From Myrica gale (taxonomy: Eukaryota; Streptophyta; Magnoliopsida; Fagales; Myricaceae): a DNA stretch of 64,000 nucleotides. The position numbers and the translations under genes were made by a program. The stretch lies in the NCBI GenBank assembly GCA_963930655.1, contig OZ005610.1:14389001-14453000 (forward strand). Direction: 5' to 3'. The first letter of the stretch is position 1. Every line of letters starts with the position of its first letter. Shown one piece after another: positions 1 to 12,510 of this stretch. A model generated the notes under the pieces. The model did not search any database and was not told where the DNA came from. It worked only from the letters and a program-made list of their open reading frames with translations.

Positions 1-1928
1 TTGTTAGATTTTTGACCGTTTGAGCTTGCCTCCTTTGTTCAATGCTTGCTTAGCTGTTTTAGTTTGTTTATTTATAGCTAGTTTAAATTCTGTGTATCGT
101 AACTACAACTGGTTTTCTGCATGTAAAATATTCAAAATTTGTTCATAACAATCTCTTCCACTTGTCCTTTCTCCGGCCGGTGCCATTGTTTCGTGGGCGC
201 CGGAGTACCATTAAGAGGGACGGGGTCCCAAAGATTACGCTCGTCCCTGTTTTCAACGAAAGGGGCTATTAATTAATTAGCTACATCGCTATTTTCTTGT
301 TGCTGTTATTTTGCTATTTTTGTCTTCATGAATTCATAATTTGGACAAAAATAAATTAAGCGTCCATTTGTTTGTGAAAACCGAGCTTGCACCCAGGAAA
401 ACACATGCAAAGAAAATCCAAAACCACTTTTTTTTCTCCAACAAAGATGCAAAAAAAAAAATGCACGTGTTTGAAGGGTTGGGGGCATGTTTAGAATTAT
501 ACATATGAGGGTCAGACTGCATGAATTAGATTTAGGGGTAAATGTAAGATTAGTTTGACTTTTGTTTGCAGTTGATTCTTTCATCGAGAATTGATTTTAT
601 ATTTTTATTTTTAGGAAGATTAATTCACTTTTCATAGATACTATAAGAATTTATTTTATATTTATCCCTTATATTTATTTGTAGGAACAATTATTCCCTT
701 CGTCGGGCAGTAGAAACTACAAAGGGTAAGTTTAGATTTCTATATACATGTAAGGGTCAAACTGCATTAGAGTGATTTTGTAGGACCAGTAGTACAGCTA
801 GCAATTAGGGCAATTGCGGGGATATCCCCGAAGAGAGAGAAACAGATGGCGGCTATCCCTCAAGTAGGAGTATGGACTTTAAGCAATGAGTTAGGAACTT
901 GTCATGGTGGCGTACATTTGCTTTTAATGTGAAGTGTCAAGTGAGCCTGCTTGCAAAGGGAATTACTATCAAATCTCATTTAACTTTAGTTTGGCTGGCT
1001 ATGCTTAGAGAATTAATTAAGTTTAGTTTTTACAAATAGCCTTTCTTTACGCATGTTAAAGTTCTAGCCAAGTAATATATATATAAATTAAGAAGGAATT
1101 GCAGCATATAAATACGTAGAGAGAAGAAGGATTAACTTTACATGTTGTTCTATTAACTCATGATTATGATGGAGTTCGTGCGATCCATAAAGAAACCAAT
1201 AAGAACACGCAGTCTAAATTTAGAAAAAGAAAAACGGAGACTAATATTATTCATGGAATGTTCTCCAACTTGCTATTTAATTATTCAAATATGTCTTTTC
1301 CATACATATACTATTTTCTTTGGGTAATCGGTAAGTGTATTAATTCCCTAAGAACGGTACAAAAAGTAGGCCTAGCCCATAAATAAAGAAAAAACCCATG
1401 TCTCCCAAAGAGGAACAACTCAGAAAGTAAACACTAGAAACAAACTAGTTATCATCATCATTATGTCTTCTGTATGAGGTAGGAGTGGAAAAATTCGACC
1501 TACCAACGTGCACGGTCCACAATTTCCCTAATTTCATATATCACCTATGTTTTTCATTGCCACAATCTAATCAAATCAACCATTTTCGTTTGGTTTGATT
1601 GGATATGAGTTTTTAAGAGTGTCACGACTCATAGACGTGTACACACATTACGAATTTGCCTTCATTGACAGTGACATGATTATTTACGATCCAGTGTTAT
1701 TGTTAGTTGGTATTTTTATTCATTGACAGTATGTGATGTGATATAGTTTTAATGACAAGAGAAAAAAAAAACTCTCTAAATGTCAAGCTTGCATAGGCCG
1801 CTTATATACAAACAAGAGATTTAAATGAAAAGATAATAGGCGATTCTAATTGAATTGATGAACTTTGTACTGATTATAAATGAGGTCTTTGAGATTAGAG
1901 ACTTCAAGGGAACTACGAAAGAGATTAA
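1..1928. other. Intergenic, no gene recognised
   Basis: AT-rich DNA with only short, low-complexity open frames. A slightly GC-richer patch near 160-260 resembles the edge of a transcribed unit, but no coding similarity is recognisable. It could hold the end of a gene lying to the left of the window. Confidence 0.5.
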
Positions 1929-2104
1929 GGTTATCTTTGTGTTGAAAAATTTTTGGTATTGGGTTTAGTGAAAAAGTGGATAGAGATGTAATTTTTTATA
2001 TTTTTTGTAATTTTTTATATTTTTTTATGGGAGAGAGATTATATTGTAGTATTTTATTGTGAGTTGGTGAAATATTTTGTAAAATTTTTGGTGCAAACAC
2101 AACC
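1929..2104. mobile_element. Tourist-like MITE
   Basis: A short AT-rich element with inverted ends (GGTTATCTTTGTG on the left, CAAACACAACC on the right), flanked on both sides by TAA. A 3-bp TAA/TTA duplication with a GTGTTTG-type terminus is what PIF/Harbinger (Tourist) MITEs show. Related copies lie near 12537, 19593, 45244 and 55966. It has no coding capacity. Confidence 0.6.
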
Positions 2105-2469
2105 TAAGATTTTAGTCATCTCTTGTCTGAATTACATGATGCAATTTAAAAAGAGACAAATACAATAGGTAAACTTCACACTATTAAATGTTATCAATGT
2201 AAAGTTTCAGACAGTATGAACATTACAATATAATCTACTCGTTACATTTATATCTCTCTAACTTTACACCATACAATTCGATTAAGAATTACAAAAGAAA
2301 AGGGTCCAAAACGTGCTGCCCCCTACTATGAGATTGTGAACCAACGAGTCTGAAGCCCAGCCTTAATAGTTGCTGGAGTATTTTGGGCTTTCTCGGCCTT
2401 TTTTTGGGTCGATTCATTGACCCCAAGTCTCTCATTGGGCAGGACACGGGAGATAAAAGAAGGAGAGAT

Positions 2470-2478
2470 CCACGTGGC
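2470..2478. promoter_or_regulatory. G-box-like CCACGTGGC upstream of the DnaJ gene
   Basis: A CCACGTGGC palindrome lies about 350 bp upstream of the ERdj3B start codon; ATTGG and ACACGTC also occur close by (2517-2541). G-box/CCACG cores bind bZIP factors, and ER-stress promoters use CCACG with ATTGG. The spacing here does not match a canonical ERSE or ERSE-II, so control by the unfolded-protein response is inference only. Confidence 0.3.
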
Positions 2479-2821
2479 GAATTACTATAGGGTGGAACAG
2501 CCTTCAGAGTGATCTCATTGGACAGTTTCGGGAAGAACACGTCGCAAAGTGTAACTCTTCGAGTCATTCGATTCCCATTTTGTTGAATAAACAAAACGCC
2601 ACGCGTTCTCTCTGTTTCTCAGGGACTCAAAACACTCGCCAAGCGCCATACCACAGAGGAAGAGAGGGAGAGAGAGTGTTTCAGAAAGGAACGGTGATCT
2701 CGTTTGTCTCGTAGAAAACCCTAGTTTCCACAATTCCCTTCAGCAAAGATCTGAAATCAAAGCTCTGAACTTGTTCGCTCTCCGGAGAGTTCCGACTCTC
2801 TCCCAATCACCTGGAGTCTCT

Positions 2822-5800
2822 ATGGCGCATCGAAAGCTCTTGTTCCTCCTCTGCGCTCTGTGCTACGCTCTCTCCGCCATTGCAGGGTTGCCCATCTTCT
2901 CTTTCTCAGTCTATTTCTCTCAAATGCTGATTATTGATTATGATTTCAATGCTTATATTTGTTGTTTGCTGGTCAGGAAGAGCTACTACGACATACTGCA
3001 AGTGCCACGTGGTGCCCCCGACGAGCAGATCAAGAGGGCGTATAGAAAGCTCGCGTTGAAGTTCCATCCCGACAAGAACCCGGGAAATGAGGAGGCTAAT
3101 AAGCGATTTGCCGAAATTAACAACGGTAGTGACAATTTTTCATATGCATTCTTTGATTGCTTTGCTGCAGATGCTATTAGTGGGTTAATTATGACTGTTA
3201 CTGGACCAATGTATTTCTTCTAATAGCGTACGAGGTGCTGTCTGATAGCGAAAAGAGGAATATATACGATAGGTATGGGGAAGAGGGGCTGAAACAGCAT
3301 GCAGCTAGTGGAGGCGGCAGAGGTGGCGGAATGAACATGCAAGACATTTTTAGCCAGTGAGATTTTCTTTTTTGATACACTTTGCTTGTTGAATAGGAAG
3401 TTGCATTTAGGAAAATCTTGATTTTAGTCTATGCTCTTTACTTTGTTTTGGACCTACAAATTGTGAGACATAGTGTCCCGTTTCCGGATTGTTGTTGCAT
3501 TGGATTTCTTAGCTCTCTATGACTCTTACCAAGTGAAATTTCCCGAGAACATAAAATGCCCTGCCCAGAAGTTAAAAGTTACTTGGAGGTGTGCAATGCA
3601 AAACAAGCAAAACATAGGCATTTGTGAAGGAATGGACAGGAATTGCGGCTGATCTTTCTTTGCTCTTTTTTGCGGTTTACAACTCTCTCTATGTAGGAAA
3701 TTGGTGCAGCAGTGTATAAACATATTAAAGGCCTAAAGCCCATTTTTTGACATTCCATGGCAATTGTTGACTGGCGTTTGATGGAAATACAAGTGAAAGA
3801 ATGGCCCTGAAAGAGTTATGCACCCTTGTGTTACATAATGCATTAGGTTAATAAAGTTGATTTTGGGATGCCTATTATACTAAATTTAGCGTTGTTTTCA
3901 TTAACTTAAGGTTGGAAGCCATTATTGCACGTGCAAGAATGATTATTGTGGCCATGCAATTATCTGTAGGAGTGTAGTGACTGCTCGGAATTGTGTGGAC
4001 AGATTGCTTTTCCTTGTTGCTTTTGTGACCTACCATCTATCTTGTATCGAATGCATCAACAACGCACCTGTCTCTTTTTTACTGACTTGAGATTGTCTTC
4101 TAGGTTTTTTGGTGGTGGCCAAATGGAAGAGGAAGAGAGAGTCGTGAAAGGTGATGATGTGATTATTGATTTGGATGCAAGTTTGGAAGATGTATACATG
4201 GGAGGCTCCTTGAAGGTAATCTTTTGATAGATATGTCTGAGAATGTATCATAAATACATTCTCAGACAAAAGAAAAAAAAATTTCCAGAGTGATTAACAC
4301 TACGGGACTCACATGTCACTCCTGAGAAATTCTGATGTGAATAATTGAACTACTAACAGTACCCATCATAATAATTGAACTACTAGATATGTCCTTAAAA
4401 CAAAATGTAAAAAAATTGGTCCAGAATGACTAACACTCTGGAACTCACATGTCACTCCTGAGAAATTCTGATGGGAATAATTGAACTACTAACAGTACTC
4501 ATGACCACCCTATAATCTAATACTTCATTTTCTGTGGTTCTGTAGTCTAATTTATGTGCTATTTTGTCCTATTCATTACTTGTGTTTACTATAAGAACAA
4601 AAGCAGGAAATACTGGCCCAACTTATTATAAATGAGATTAAAGTTCGTTCATAGTAGTGTATTTTTTTGTGTTTTCTTATTTTGCATGACCTTTTATGTG
4701 GGATTGATCAGGTTTGGAGGGAGAAAAACATTTTAAAGCCGGCCCCTGGCAAGAGACAGTGTAACTGTAGAAATGAGGTCTATCACAAGCAAATTGGTCC
4801 AGGGATGTTCCAGCAGATGACTGAGCAGGTATATAATGCCACTACCAATTCAGCAACGTCAGTCTTTTGAAGGGTTTCCCTTGTCTTTAGTTTATAGGCA
4901 ACAGTATTTATTTTCTTTTGGCTGCAGTGGTTGCTTTTATTTGGAATTATTTGCTATCTCTTGCAGTGGCATCACCACTTGGGCCATTTTTTCCTGTCTT
5001 CATCTCTTCATTGACCACTATCTCTTGGATGTTGTTTCTTATATGATTACACGTCTCATATGCTCTCACTTTCAGGTCTGTGAACAATGCCCAAATGTCA
5101 AATATGAACGAGAGGGGTATTTTGTTACTGTTGACATTGAGAAAGGGATGCAGGATGGCCAAGTAAGCTTTTTTATTTTTCAATTTGTCTTCTATTTGCT
5201 CGACATTAATGTGATTTCACAATGACATTCTGGACCTCTCTTGCATGTTATTAGAAACTGTTTAGCCTCTTCTTGTTAACATGTATGTGACTGTATTTTC
5301 AAAAAATTGAACGCAATGTATTTGTGATACAAAAGAGTTACACTTTCTGAAATTTTTGAATTGGAGGGACCCCAAAAGCAGTGTGCCTCAGCACTTTAAT
5401 CTGAGGTGTTTTTGGATTGTAGTGAAAAGATTATTCTTTTAATTACTCGAAAGAGAGAGAAGAAAGGGGAAAAAATAAAGCAAGAAAATGAAAGGAAAAA
5501 AATAGCAAAAGCAACACTCGTCATCCATATGTGGAATGCTGCTCTCTCTCTCAATTAATAACTTTTGTAAATGTAATTCGATCTTGATTTTTGGTGTAAT
5601 AATTCATATGCTTCTCACAGGAGGTTGTTTTCTATGAAGATGGTGAGCCCATAATAGATGGAGAAGCTGGAGACCTGCGGGTGAGCTCCTTAACATCCGT
5701 TTAGTGATGGGTTTTGTGCATCTACTGTTTGCTAACAGTTTATATCGTTCTTTGGGCAGTTTCGTATTGGAACAGCGCCCCATGATCGCTTCAAAAGGGA

Positions 5801-6606
5801 AGGCAATGACTTGCACACTTCTGTTACCATAACACTGGTAGGTATCCCTGAATTCAGGATTCAGTGCAAGCAATAGCTGCAGTTATGGGTCAACACACTG
5901 GATATCTGTAGTAGAACACCCCCCCCCCCCCCTTCCTGCTCCCAGGTGAATGTTACACCATAGGTATCTATTACTGTCTGTATGTCACACAGTGAGAACC
6001 ACCACCCCTCTTCTCTAACGAAGTAATAGTTCTTCTGTAATGACTATTTCCAAGAGGCAGGGTTACTTTTCAGTGCCTGAGAAGGATAGTTTGTAGAACA
6101 TAGTGGATTGAAATTTTAGGTTTGACTTAGTGTGAGGGTTGTAGATTGTCTGAGCAAACATCAGACGTGGGGATCGTCAATTTGCCAGTTTCTGTCTTTT
6201 TAATCTTTGTTCTTTTGAAACTGAAGTACATGTGGAGTTGATTTTCTGCACCCTCTTCAGGTTCAAGCTCTCGTTGGTTTTGAGAAGACACTTAAACATC
6301 TTGATGACCATTTGGTGGACATCAGCACAAAGGTGAGGAAGGACATGTCCTCTGGCATCTTTTTGTAGCACTGAGATCAGGGGTTGAGTAGGTGGAAGAA
6401 ACTATAATTAGCTACTTTGCTTGACATGACTGTTTTAAACTACTCAGGGAATTACTAAGCCCAAGGAAGTGAGAAAATTCAAGGGGGATGGGATGCCTTT
6501 GCACTTTAACACAAAGAAAGGGGATCTGTATGTCAAATTTGAGGTTTTATTCCCAACCTCATTAACAGAGGACCAGAAGTCGAAGATCAAGCAAGTTCTT
6601 GGTTAG
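2822..6606 (+). CDS. ERDJ3B: ERdj3B-type ER-lumenal DnaJ co-chaperone
   Basis: Ten exons: 2822-2886, 2977-3125, 3227-3356, 4104-4215, 4712-4828, 5076-5162, 5621-5680, 5760-5837, 6261-6332, 6448-6606. They sum to 1029 nt and encode 342 aa, close to Arabidopsis ERdj3B. All introns are GT-AG. Residues 1-22 form a signal peptide, followed by a J domain (from [13 protein letters not shown]) with HPD at 52-54, then a Gly-rich linker ending FFGGGQ. The substrate-binding C-terminal domains contain a CxC...CxxC cysteine pair ([11 protein letters not shown] and CEQCPNV). No KDEL tail is present, as in the family. In Arabidopsis the protein works with SDF2 and BiP in folding of secreted proteins and immune receptors. 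The reading frame looks fully intact. Confidence 0.96.
4234..4268. repeat. Perfect short palindrome in DnaJ intron 4
   Basis: Two 15-bp arms, TGTCTGAGAATGTAT and its exact reverse complement, are separated by CATAA. It starts 19 bp after the exon 4 donor. It could fold as a hairpin in the pre-mRNA or be the trace of a small foldback element. Confidence 0.85.
4281..4503. repeat. Diverged direct duplication in DnaJ intron 4
   Basis: Two copies of roughly 90 bp, about 4281-4366 and 4412-4503, share ACTCACATGTCACTCCTGAG and TTGAACTACTAACAGTAC. They differ by scattered substitutions and are separated by about 45 bp. The spacer repeats part of the unit (AATAATTGAACTACTA). It is a local intronic duplication with no coding role. 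Confidence 0.8.
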
Positions 6607-7615
6607 GGTATAGGTAAACATTTTTGTTTGGGTTCCAAGCCGTGCCTACTGTAAGATGATGACACTGTAGAAAACTCAACGGTCCCTGAAGTTTATCCTT
6701 TTCTTACTGGCTTCTTTCCTTTTTATACTTTTTGCTTTAGCAGTATTTGTCTAAGATGTTTTGTAGCCATTTTGGAAGGCTGTTTGTCCCCCCATCGGCC
6801 GTACAGTTTCTCCCTTGTTCAAGGAGAAGTATAACAGATGCTGAGTATCAAATATACTGAGAAATGTTTCATTCTCCGCACAGTCCTCTTTTTCAAGCAG
6901 TTTTGAAACTGGGAGCATCTTTTGGCTTTGCTTTTTCTGTGACTGGTTCCTCGTTCTGTGGTGGCTAATGGTATGCATCAGATGCACGAGTCTCTGTGGC
7001 CAATAAAATTGGTGAATGGTTTGCAATCGATCACTGAGTAAGTCAACCCAAAAAAACAAAAAAGATCACTTAGAAACTCAAATCGACGGTCTTGATCATT
7101 TGCTCAGTCGTTCATTCTTTGAGCCACACGGGTCACCCACCATTTAAACCACCCAGACATTCCTCCAGGTGCGAAACCTAAACCAACGCCATTGACGTGC
7201 CGTCGACTCCAAATGGGAGTAGCTCTATGGAAGAGAACTCTTTATATAGTTGACAATAATCTATAAGTAAACTCTTCTCGGCGCCAGTCCATTCCACATC
7301 AAGACTGTTTTCTTTTCCTTCTACACAAATGTTGAGATTTGAACGGATGATTCGTATATGGTAAGCCAAAACCTAATTTGCAAAGATGCGAAATTCTCCT
7401 CAATTATCTTGGTCTACTTTACCATGTAGAAGCTTTCCTTTTTCTCATCTGAAATTTGGAAGGAATACTAGCCGTTGGAAAATCTCTAAGAAGTTTGAAA
7501 TTGCTTGCATTACAAATAGTCTCTCTTATATTTCGGACAACTAAATCACGAAAATCTTCTGTAGATCTTCCGCATAAGCAACATATTGGGAAAAAATCTT
7601 CCTAGGAATTGAAGC
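6607..7615. other. 3' flank of DnaJ gene and LBD promoter region
   Basis: Probable 3' UTR of the DnaJ gene followed by about 0.5 kb upstream of the LBD gene. The small open frames here show no recognisable protein. No clear polyadenylation or promoter element is assigned. Confidence 0.5.
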
Positions 7616-8296
7616 ATGATATCTGGTCGCTGTGCAGCTTGCAAGTATTTGAGAAGAAGATGTCCTTCCCATTGCATTTTCTCTCCATATTTTCCTCCCA
7701 ACGATCCTCAAAGATTTGCTTCCGTTCATAGAATCTATGGTGCTAGCAATGTTGGAAAGATGCTCCTGGTACGTATTATCTTTCTAATTACGTACATATA
7801 TACTTTAATGACTTAAAACTACTCCATGGAATGATCGATCACAATAATAAAGTATTCAAAGAACGATCGACTTTGGATTATGTGCATAATCTGGAGCCTG
7901 CCATGACAGTTTTTCAGAAGCTCGTGGTCGTGGATTCATGGATAACGCTAGACTTTCGTGCTATCCTTTCTGTTTCCACCTCCAAAAGCTTTATCCTTTC
8001 TAGATTATTTGTTACAATGTTTTTGTTATATATTTTTCTCAGACATTTCTTTTTCTTGCTCTGTACCATTTATTGCCCAAACTCAGCAACTCCCACCCCA
8101 TCTCCGAGCTCAAGCAGCCGACATTTTGTATTTGGAGGCAGAATGGCGCATTCGAGACCCTGTTTATGGATGCGTCGGTATTATCTCTCAGTTGCATCAA
8201 CAGATACAGAATGCAGAAAGCCAGCTTGCTAAGATCCAAGCCGAGATTGCCTTCCTCAATGCTAGTGCGCATGAGGCCCAGCTTCAGGAAAATTGA
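7616..8296 (+). CDS. LOB-domain (LBD23/24-like) transcription factor
   Basis: Two exons, 7616-7768 and 8087-8296 (363 nt, 120 aa), joined across a GT-AG intron exactly at KMLL/QLPP. The zinc-binding C-block CX2CX6CX3C is seen as CAACKYLRRRCPSHC (C6, C9, C16, C20). The GAS block follows (FASVHRIYGASNVGKML), then the conserved DPVYGCVGII and a coiled tail (QLHQQIQNAESQLAKIQAEI). LBD proteins are plant-specific nuclear DNA-binding regulators of lateral organ development. The very short tail and the FSPYFPPNDPQRF stretch match the small LBD23/LBD24 members, also about 120 aa. The start is the first ATG before the C-block. The role of this subgroup is poorly known. Confidence 0.93.
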
Positions 8297-8984
8297 AGCC
8301 CAATTCCAATTTCAATAATCTATTGCCCGAAGATATACTTTATTTTTCAACAAATTCAACAGAAAAAAATTGTTCTATTCTTTTAGTTTTCGTTCTTCGA
8401 AATCCTTATCAACCTATTAATAATTGTTATCTGATCAAATGCCACTACACAAACTGGTAATGGGCCATTTTAATCTGGATTAGAACGGGCTTGTAACCAA
8501 AGAACAGCAATGGGCCATGTTTGATCCAAGAAGCAGGACTAGCCATTGTGTGGGCTTGAACTCTTATTACGCATTCTTCTACACGAACCAAAGATAAAGA
8601 ATTGCGCTGAAATATATATAAAAGGAAAAAGACGTAGAAAAAATACATATATAAAAGGAAAAAAGGCTAAGCACGAAATCACCAAAACTCTCCTATATGC
8701 AAAAACTAAAAGCCCACTTATATACATTCCGAATTACAATTGGTCAAAGGTTCACCCAAAGATCTATAGATTTGCCTGTTGGGTAGAATAAGAAACATCA
8801 TAAACGTTTTCCACCAAATGCTAACATTTGAATGGAGGACCATATGCTAAGCCAAAACCCGGCTGGGGGGGGGAATTCGGAGAAGAGAGACACCCCATAC
8901 TCGTCTACTCTTAGCATTTTACCAGACCAGAAAATTACAGCAGAGGTTAGTCGAATGAAAATTTAACATATTAATAGTTTGATC
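8297..8984. other. Convergent intergenic spacer between LBD and TAF13
   Basis: Holds the 3' ends of two genes facing each other. It contains A-rich stretches, a duplicated TATATAAAAGGAAAAA motif near 8615-8665 and no recognisable gene. Confidence 0.5.
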
Positions 8985-10769
8985 CTAGTTTTCTTCGTCC
9001 GCCTCAAAAACCTTCCTCAACTTCTCTTCATCTGACTCAAAAACCTTCCTGGCCTGTTTCAGCTCCTCGTTCATGGAGAGCAACTCTGTACAGCGATTAA
9101 GTTTTGGCAAGTCCTGCAGGATCAAAAAGTAAGATCAGCATTTGTTTGCCATCAACTAGAATAACAAATACTTAGATAAAAAAAAAAACTTTCAGCGAGA
9201 ACATCTAGCAGCAGCATATATCCCACATCTACAAAAAAAAGAAGGGCATCAAGCATCTCCAGACTACAATACGTGAAAGTTTCTTTCACGTATATTCTTT
9301 CCAATCAATCTCAAACAGAAAATAACATCATGAAGTACCCTTGCTCAATGATATCCCTCAACCAAATGCATACATAAATTCTAGGTGAGTGAAGTGACGT
9401 TTAAAAATGAAAGGGGACTAATCAAGGTACCTTGCGTATCAGATACAGGAAATCCTCAACCGACAGCTTTCCCCGCTTTGATCCAGTATCTTGGGCTTTA
9501 TGTACCTGCAGAAAAGTTAAAGATGATAGTGATAGCTCCCATAACATCTCAATTTCGAGCAAGAAGAAATGGGTACCCAAAAAAGAACCTACCAAATCTG
9601 TTATATACTCCATAACAATGTCCTCCATAAGTGCCATACTCTCTGGAAGCGGCTGATAACAGAATAACAACCATGCATATTACTATAACATTCCAAGACA
9701 CAAGTCTACTTAAAGTGAATACCGAAATTACAACTTTCATTATCTGTTTTAGTTCAATTAGGCATGGATAATCAAGTAATGGACAGATGAGATGAATGCA
9801 AATGCATAAAAAGCCGAACATGGATGGGAATATGGAGGTCTCTTCTAGTGGTTTCAGTTTGTTCTGGACTCCATTAATCCTTGAGACACTGCTAAAACTT
9901 TTGGTACAAGTGCTATGACATGCGATGAATTATGCAAACCTTCTATTTCAGTCGCATAATTTTTATCCTATTAACTTATGCAACTTCTGCTATGATATTC
10001 TTACCTGGCTTTAGGCTTCACAAAATCCAGAGGTGACTCATAATATATAACTATCTTAGTCACCAATGGGAACGTAGCACTCAAAACTGACTTATGATAT
10101 GCTTTTGCAAGGTCATGATAACAGATTTTGAAGAACTTTTGGTTTCAAACAAGGGGAAATCTCATCATGCTTTCAGAGCCAAGGTTAATTCAGTTCTCTT
10201 TCTTAACGAGGGTATTTAGATACCCAAGACCAGTTACAACAATCATCATTGCTAACAAGAAGTATGGTGCTTCCATTAGCCCCCTTCACGTATTGCCATT
10301 CGCATTTCTAATCTCGTCCAAGACCACATTCTAAAACTGAAATACATTAAAAATAGGCTCGTATACCCATATCATCATGATACAGAACTTCATTACAATT
10401 TCAAAAGGTCACCAATCACCCATCAAAAACAATATCTTAGGAAGTTTTGGTACAAATCCATTAACAACAACCAAGTTACCAGCTTTTGTATGGTGTACAA
10501 ACACAAACCACTATAGAAATGGATGGTAATACTTACATTAGGGTCATCTCCAAAACCATACATCATATGCTGCACTGTAAAAATCACAAAGCAGAAGAAG
10601 ACTTAAGGATGTAAGAACAAATTGTGGAATAAGCCCAACAAAGCAAAAACGTTTTTGAATACTTGCATTCTTTCTGAAAGACTCCTCGTTTGCGCTTAAA
10701 TGAAGTTTCAGAGGGCTGTGACGACCCAGCCTTGGACTTTGAAGAGGGTCCTGCAGAACTATTGTTCAT
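8985..10769 (-). CDS. TAF13: TAF13, TFIID histone-fold subunit
   Basis: Five exons read on the minus strand: 10769-10667, 10574-10537, 9652-9593, 9505-9431, 9113-8985 (405 nt, 134 aa). After a Ser/Lys-rich N-terminus comes RGVFQKELQHMMYGFGDDPN, then PLPESMALMEDIVMEYITDL, VHKAQDTGSKRGKLSVEDF and LYLIRKDLPKLNRCTELL. This is the TAF13 histone fold, which pairs with TAF11 in TFIID. Intron 1 fits only as GC-AG (donor AAT|GCAAGT): it restores the conserved KELQHMM, while nearby GT donors bring in a stop or break the fold. The C-terminus carries a short duplication (RKVFESDEEKLRKVFEADEEN), making the protein a little longer than the usual ~126 aa. Confidence 0.93.
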
Positions 10770-12020
10770 CCTCTTCTCGAATCTGACAGAATAATCACTG
10801 TAATTCCACGCCTAACAGGATATAATAAAGCCAAAAGATTCGTAATATTAGCAAGCATTAAAGAACTCAATGATACTGACCAAGCTTAATCGAAAACGTG
10901 CAAGTGGAAAACTAAGCAGACCCAAAATCTTCTTAACTTCACAATTCCTGGAAACTGTGGGAGAAATTCTAATGGTCCAAAACATAATTGCCAAGGTGCT
11001 GGCTACAGATTTGGTATCTCCTTGAATACCCTTACACGAAATTCATTTATTAGTAGTGCTTTGACTAAATAATTAGGGGATACCACAAACATATTTGTAT
11101 ACCACGAAGACATCAATATAAGAGACTCGAGTACAATTTCATTATGCTCCTAGAAAATCTAGGGAACTTATCAATAACTTAAATATTTGCATCAACATTT
11201 CCAAACATGTTCCAACATATTCAATTTTCAAAAATTGCCACAATGACCCCAGATATATGACTAAAATAATCATACAAGGTGCATGTAATCAATGTTTCAT
11301 CCATGTTGAAAAATCTGGCCAAAATGTGCATACCAGTTTCAACTTAAAAATAAAACAGAGTATTAGGTTCAAAACAAACAAGCAATTCATGTGCCACCCA
11401 TACTCTTAAGTTATTAGGTTCTCTCACAATCTCACAGACTAGGGAAGCCATAGCTGTGCTACACATGATCTTCAAAGTCCCAGCTTTTGTAAAACGTAAA
11501 CAAGATGAAAAAAAGAAGCTTAATTCTTTGAACAATACGGGCAGCATGGCTGAAGAATCATGGGGCCCATCTCTTAGGTGTGATCATGCAGGTATCTTCG
11601 TTCTTTAACGAAAGTAAATTTTCAATCTAATATCAATCTAGATTGGTGCAGACTCCTAGAATATGATATCTGTCAGAGAGATCATCAGAAGCAAATTAAA
11701 TAGAGGAAATTGTCAATACCGAACAACCAAAATGCAAAAATTGGCAGCATCTACCAAATGCAAAAATAAATCAAAGCATCTAACAAGCCCAAACAAATCA
11801 ACATCTACCAAACCCACAAATAAATCAAAGCGGCAGCACCGACCAACAATCACGAAACCAAACAACCCAAATGCAAAAATCAATTTTTTCCCCTTCCCAA
11901 CAAACATGAAGGAAGAAGGGAGAATAACTGACAACTATGGTGGTCGGCGAAGGTAGGCGCGGCCGGCGTGGGGAGAGTGTCGTGCAAGGTGGCTATGCGA
12001 TTTTAGGGTAGGGAGGGAAG
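10770..12020. other. Upstream region of TAF13
   Basis: Mostly AT-rich. A GC-rich stretch at about 11935-12000 lies directly against a hAT terminus. It could include a 5' UTR exon of TAF13, but I cannot define one. The open frames here have no recognisable product. Confidence 0.4.
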
Positions 12021-12146
12021 CACTGGCGGAACAAGGAATGAATCTGAAGGGGGCATATCCTAAGGGAAAATGACAAAAAAATATATATGTAATGCAAAAA
12101 AGTGTCTTAAGAGTTAAAATATCGAAAATTAAGGACTAAAAACATT

Positions 12147-12379
12147 AACCTTTGAACCATAAATCCCTAAAACCCTTCATTCTTTTCCCATATTGCTTAT
12201 TGGGAAAATCATGGTCAAGCGGTTGACAAGGACCTTCGATCAAATACTCCGTACGAACTTGATCCATAATCCCAACATCATACTCTTCAATGGGTTTATG
12301 GGTCAGCAACAATATCATCCGGACTAAACAAAAGACGAGGTCTTTTCGAATTAGTATTCGTTTTAGAAGTAGCAACCAT
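12147..12379 (-). pseudogene. hAT transposase N-terminal relic (TTF/ZMYM-like)
   Basis: On the minus strand the sequence reads as a start (MVATSKTNTNSKRPRL, then LLFSPDDIVADP) and, in a second frame, PIEEYDVGIMDQVRTEYL followed by EGPCQPLDHDFPN and the remnant of RFxxLWF. The GPCQPxxHDFP...LWF pattern marks the TTF-type zinc-finger region of plant hAT (DUF4371) transposases. Only this N-terminal piece survives, with a frame change, so it is dead. Confidence 0.6.
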
Positions 12380-12510
12380 GTCGTTAAGAGTATTAGACAA
12401 CTCCACGCTGACTATTTTTTAATAAAAAACTTATCCATTATATAAACAAAAACAAAACAAAATTCATCAATATAATTTCACAGACCACAACCTAATCACA
12501 ATTTCACAAC

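Noticed and set aside
2515-2733. Minus-strand frame in the ERdj3B leader
   Set aside because: It lies in the promoter and 5' leader of a solid plus-strand gene and has no family similarity.
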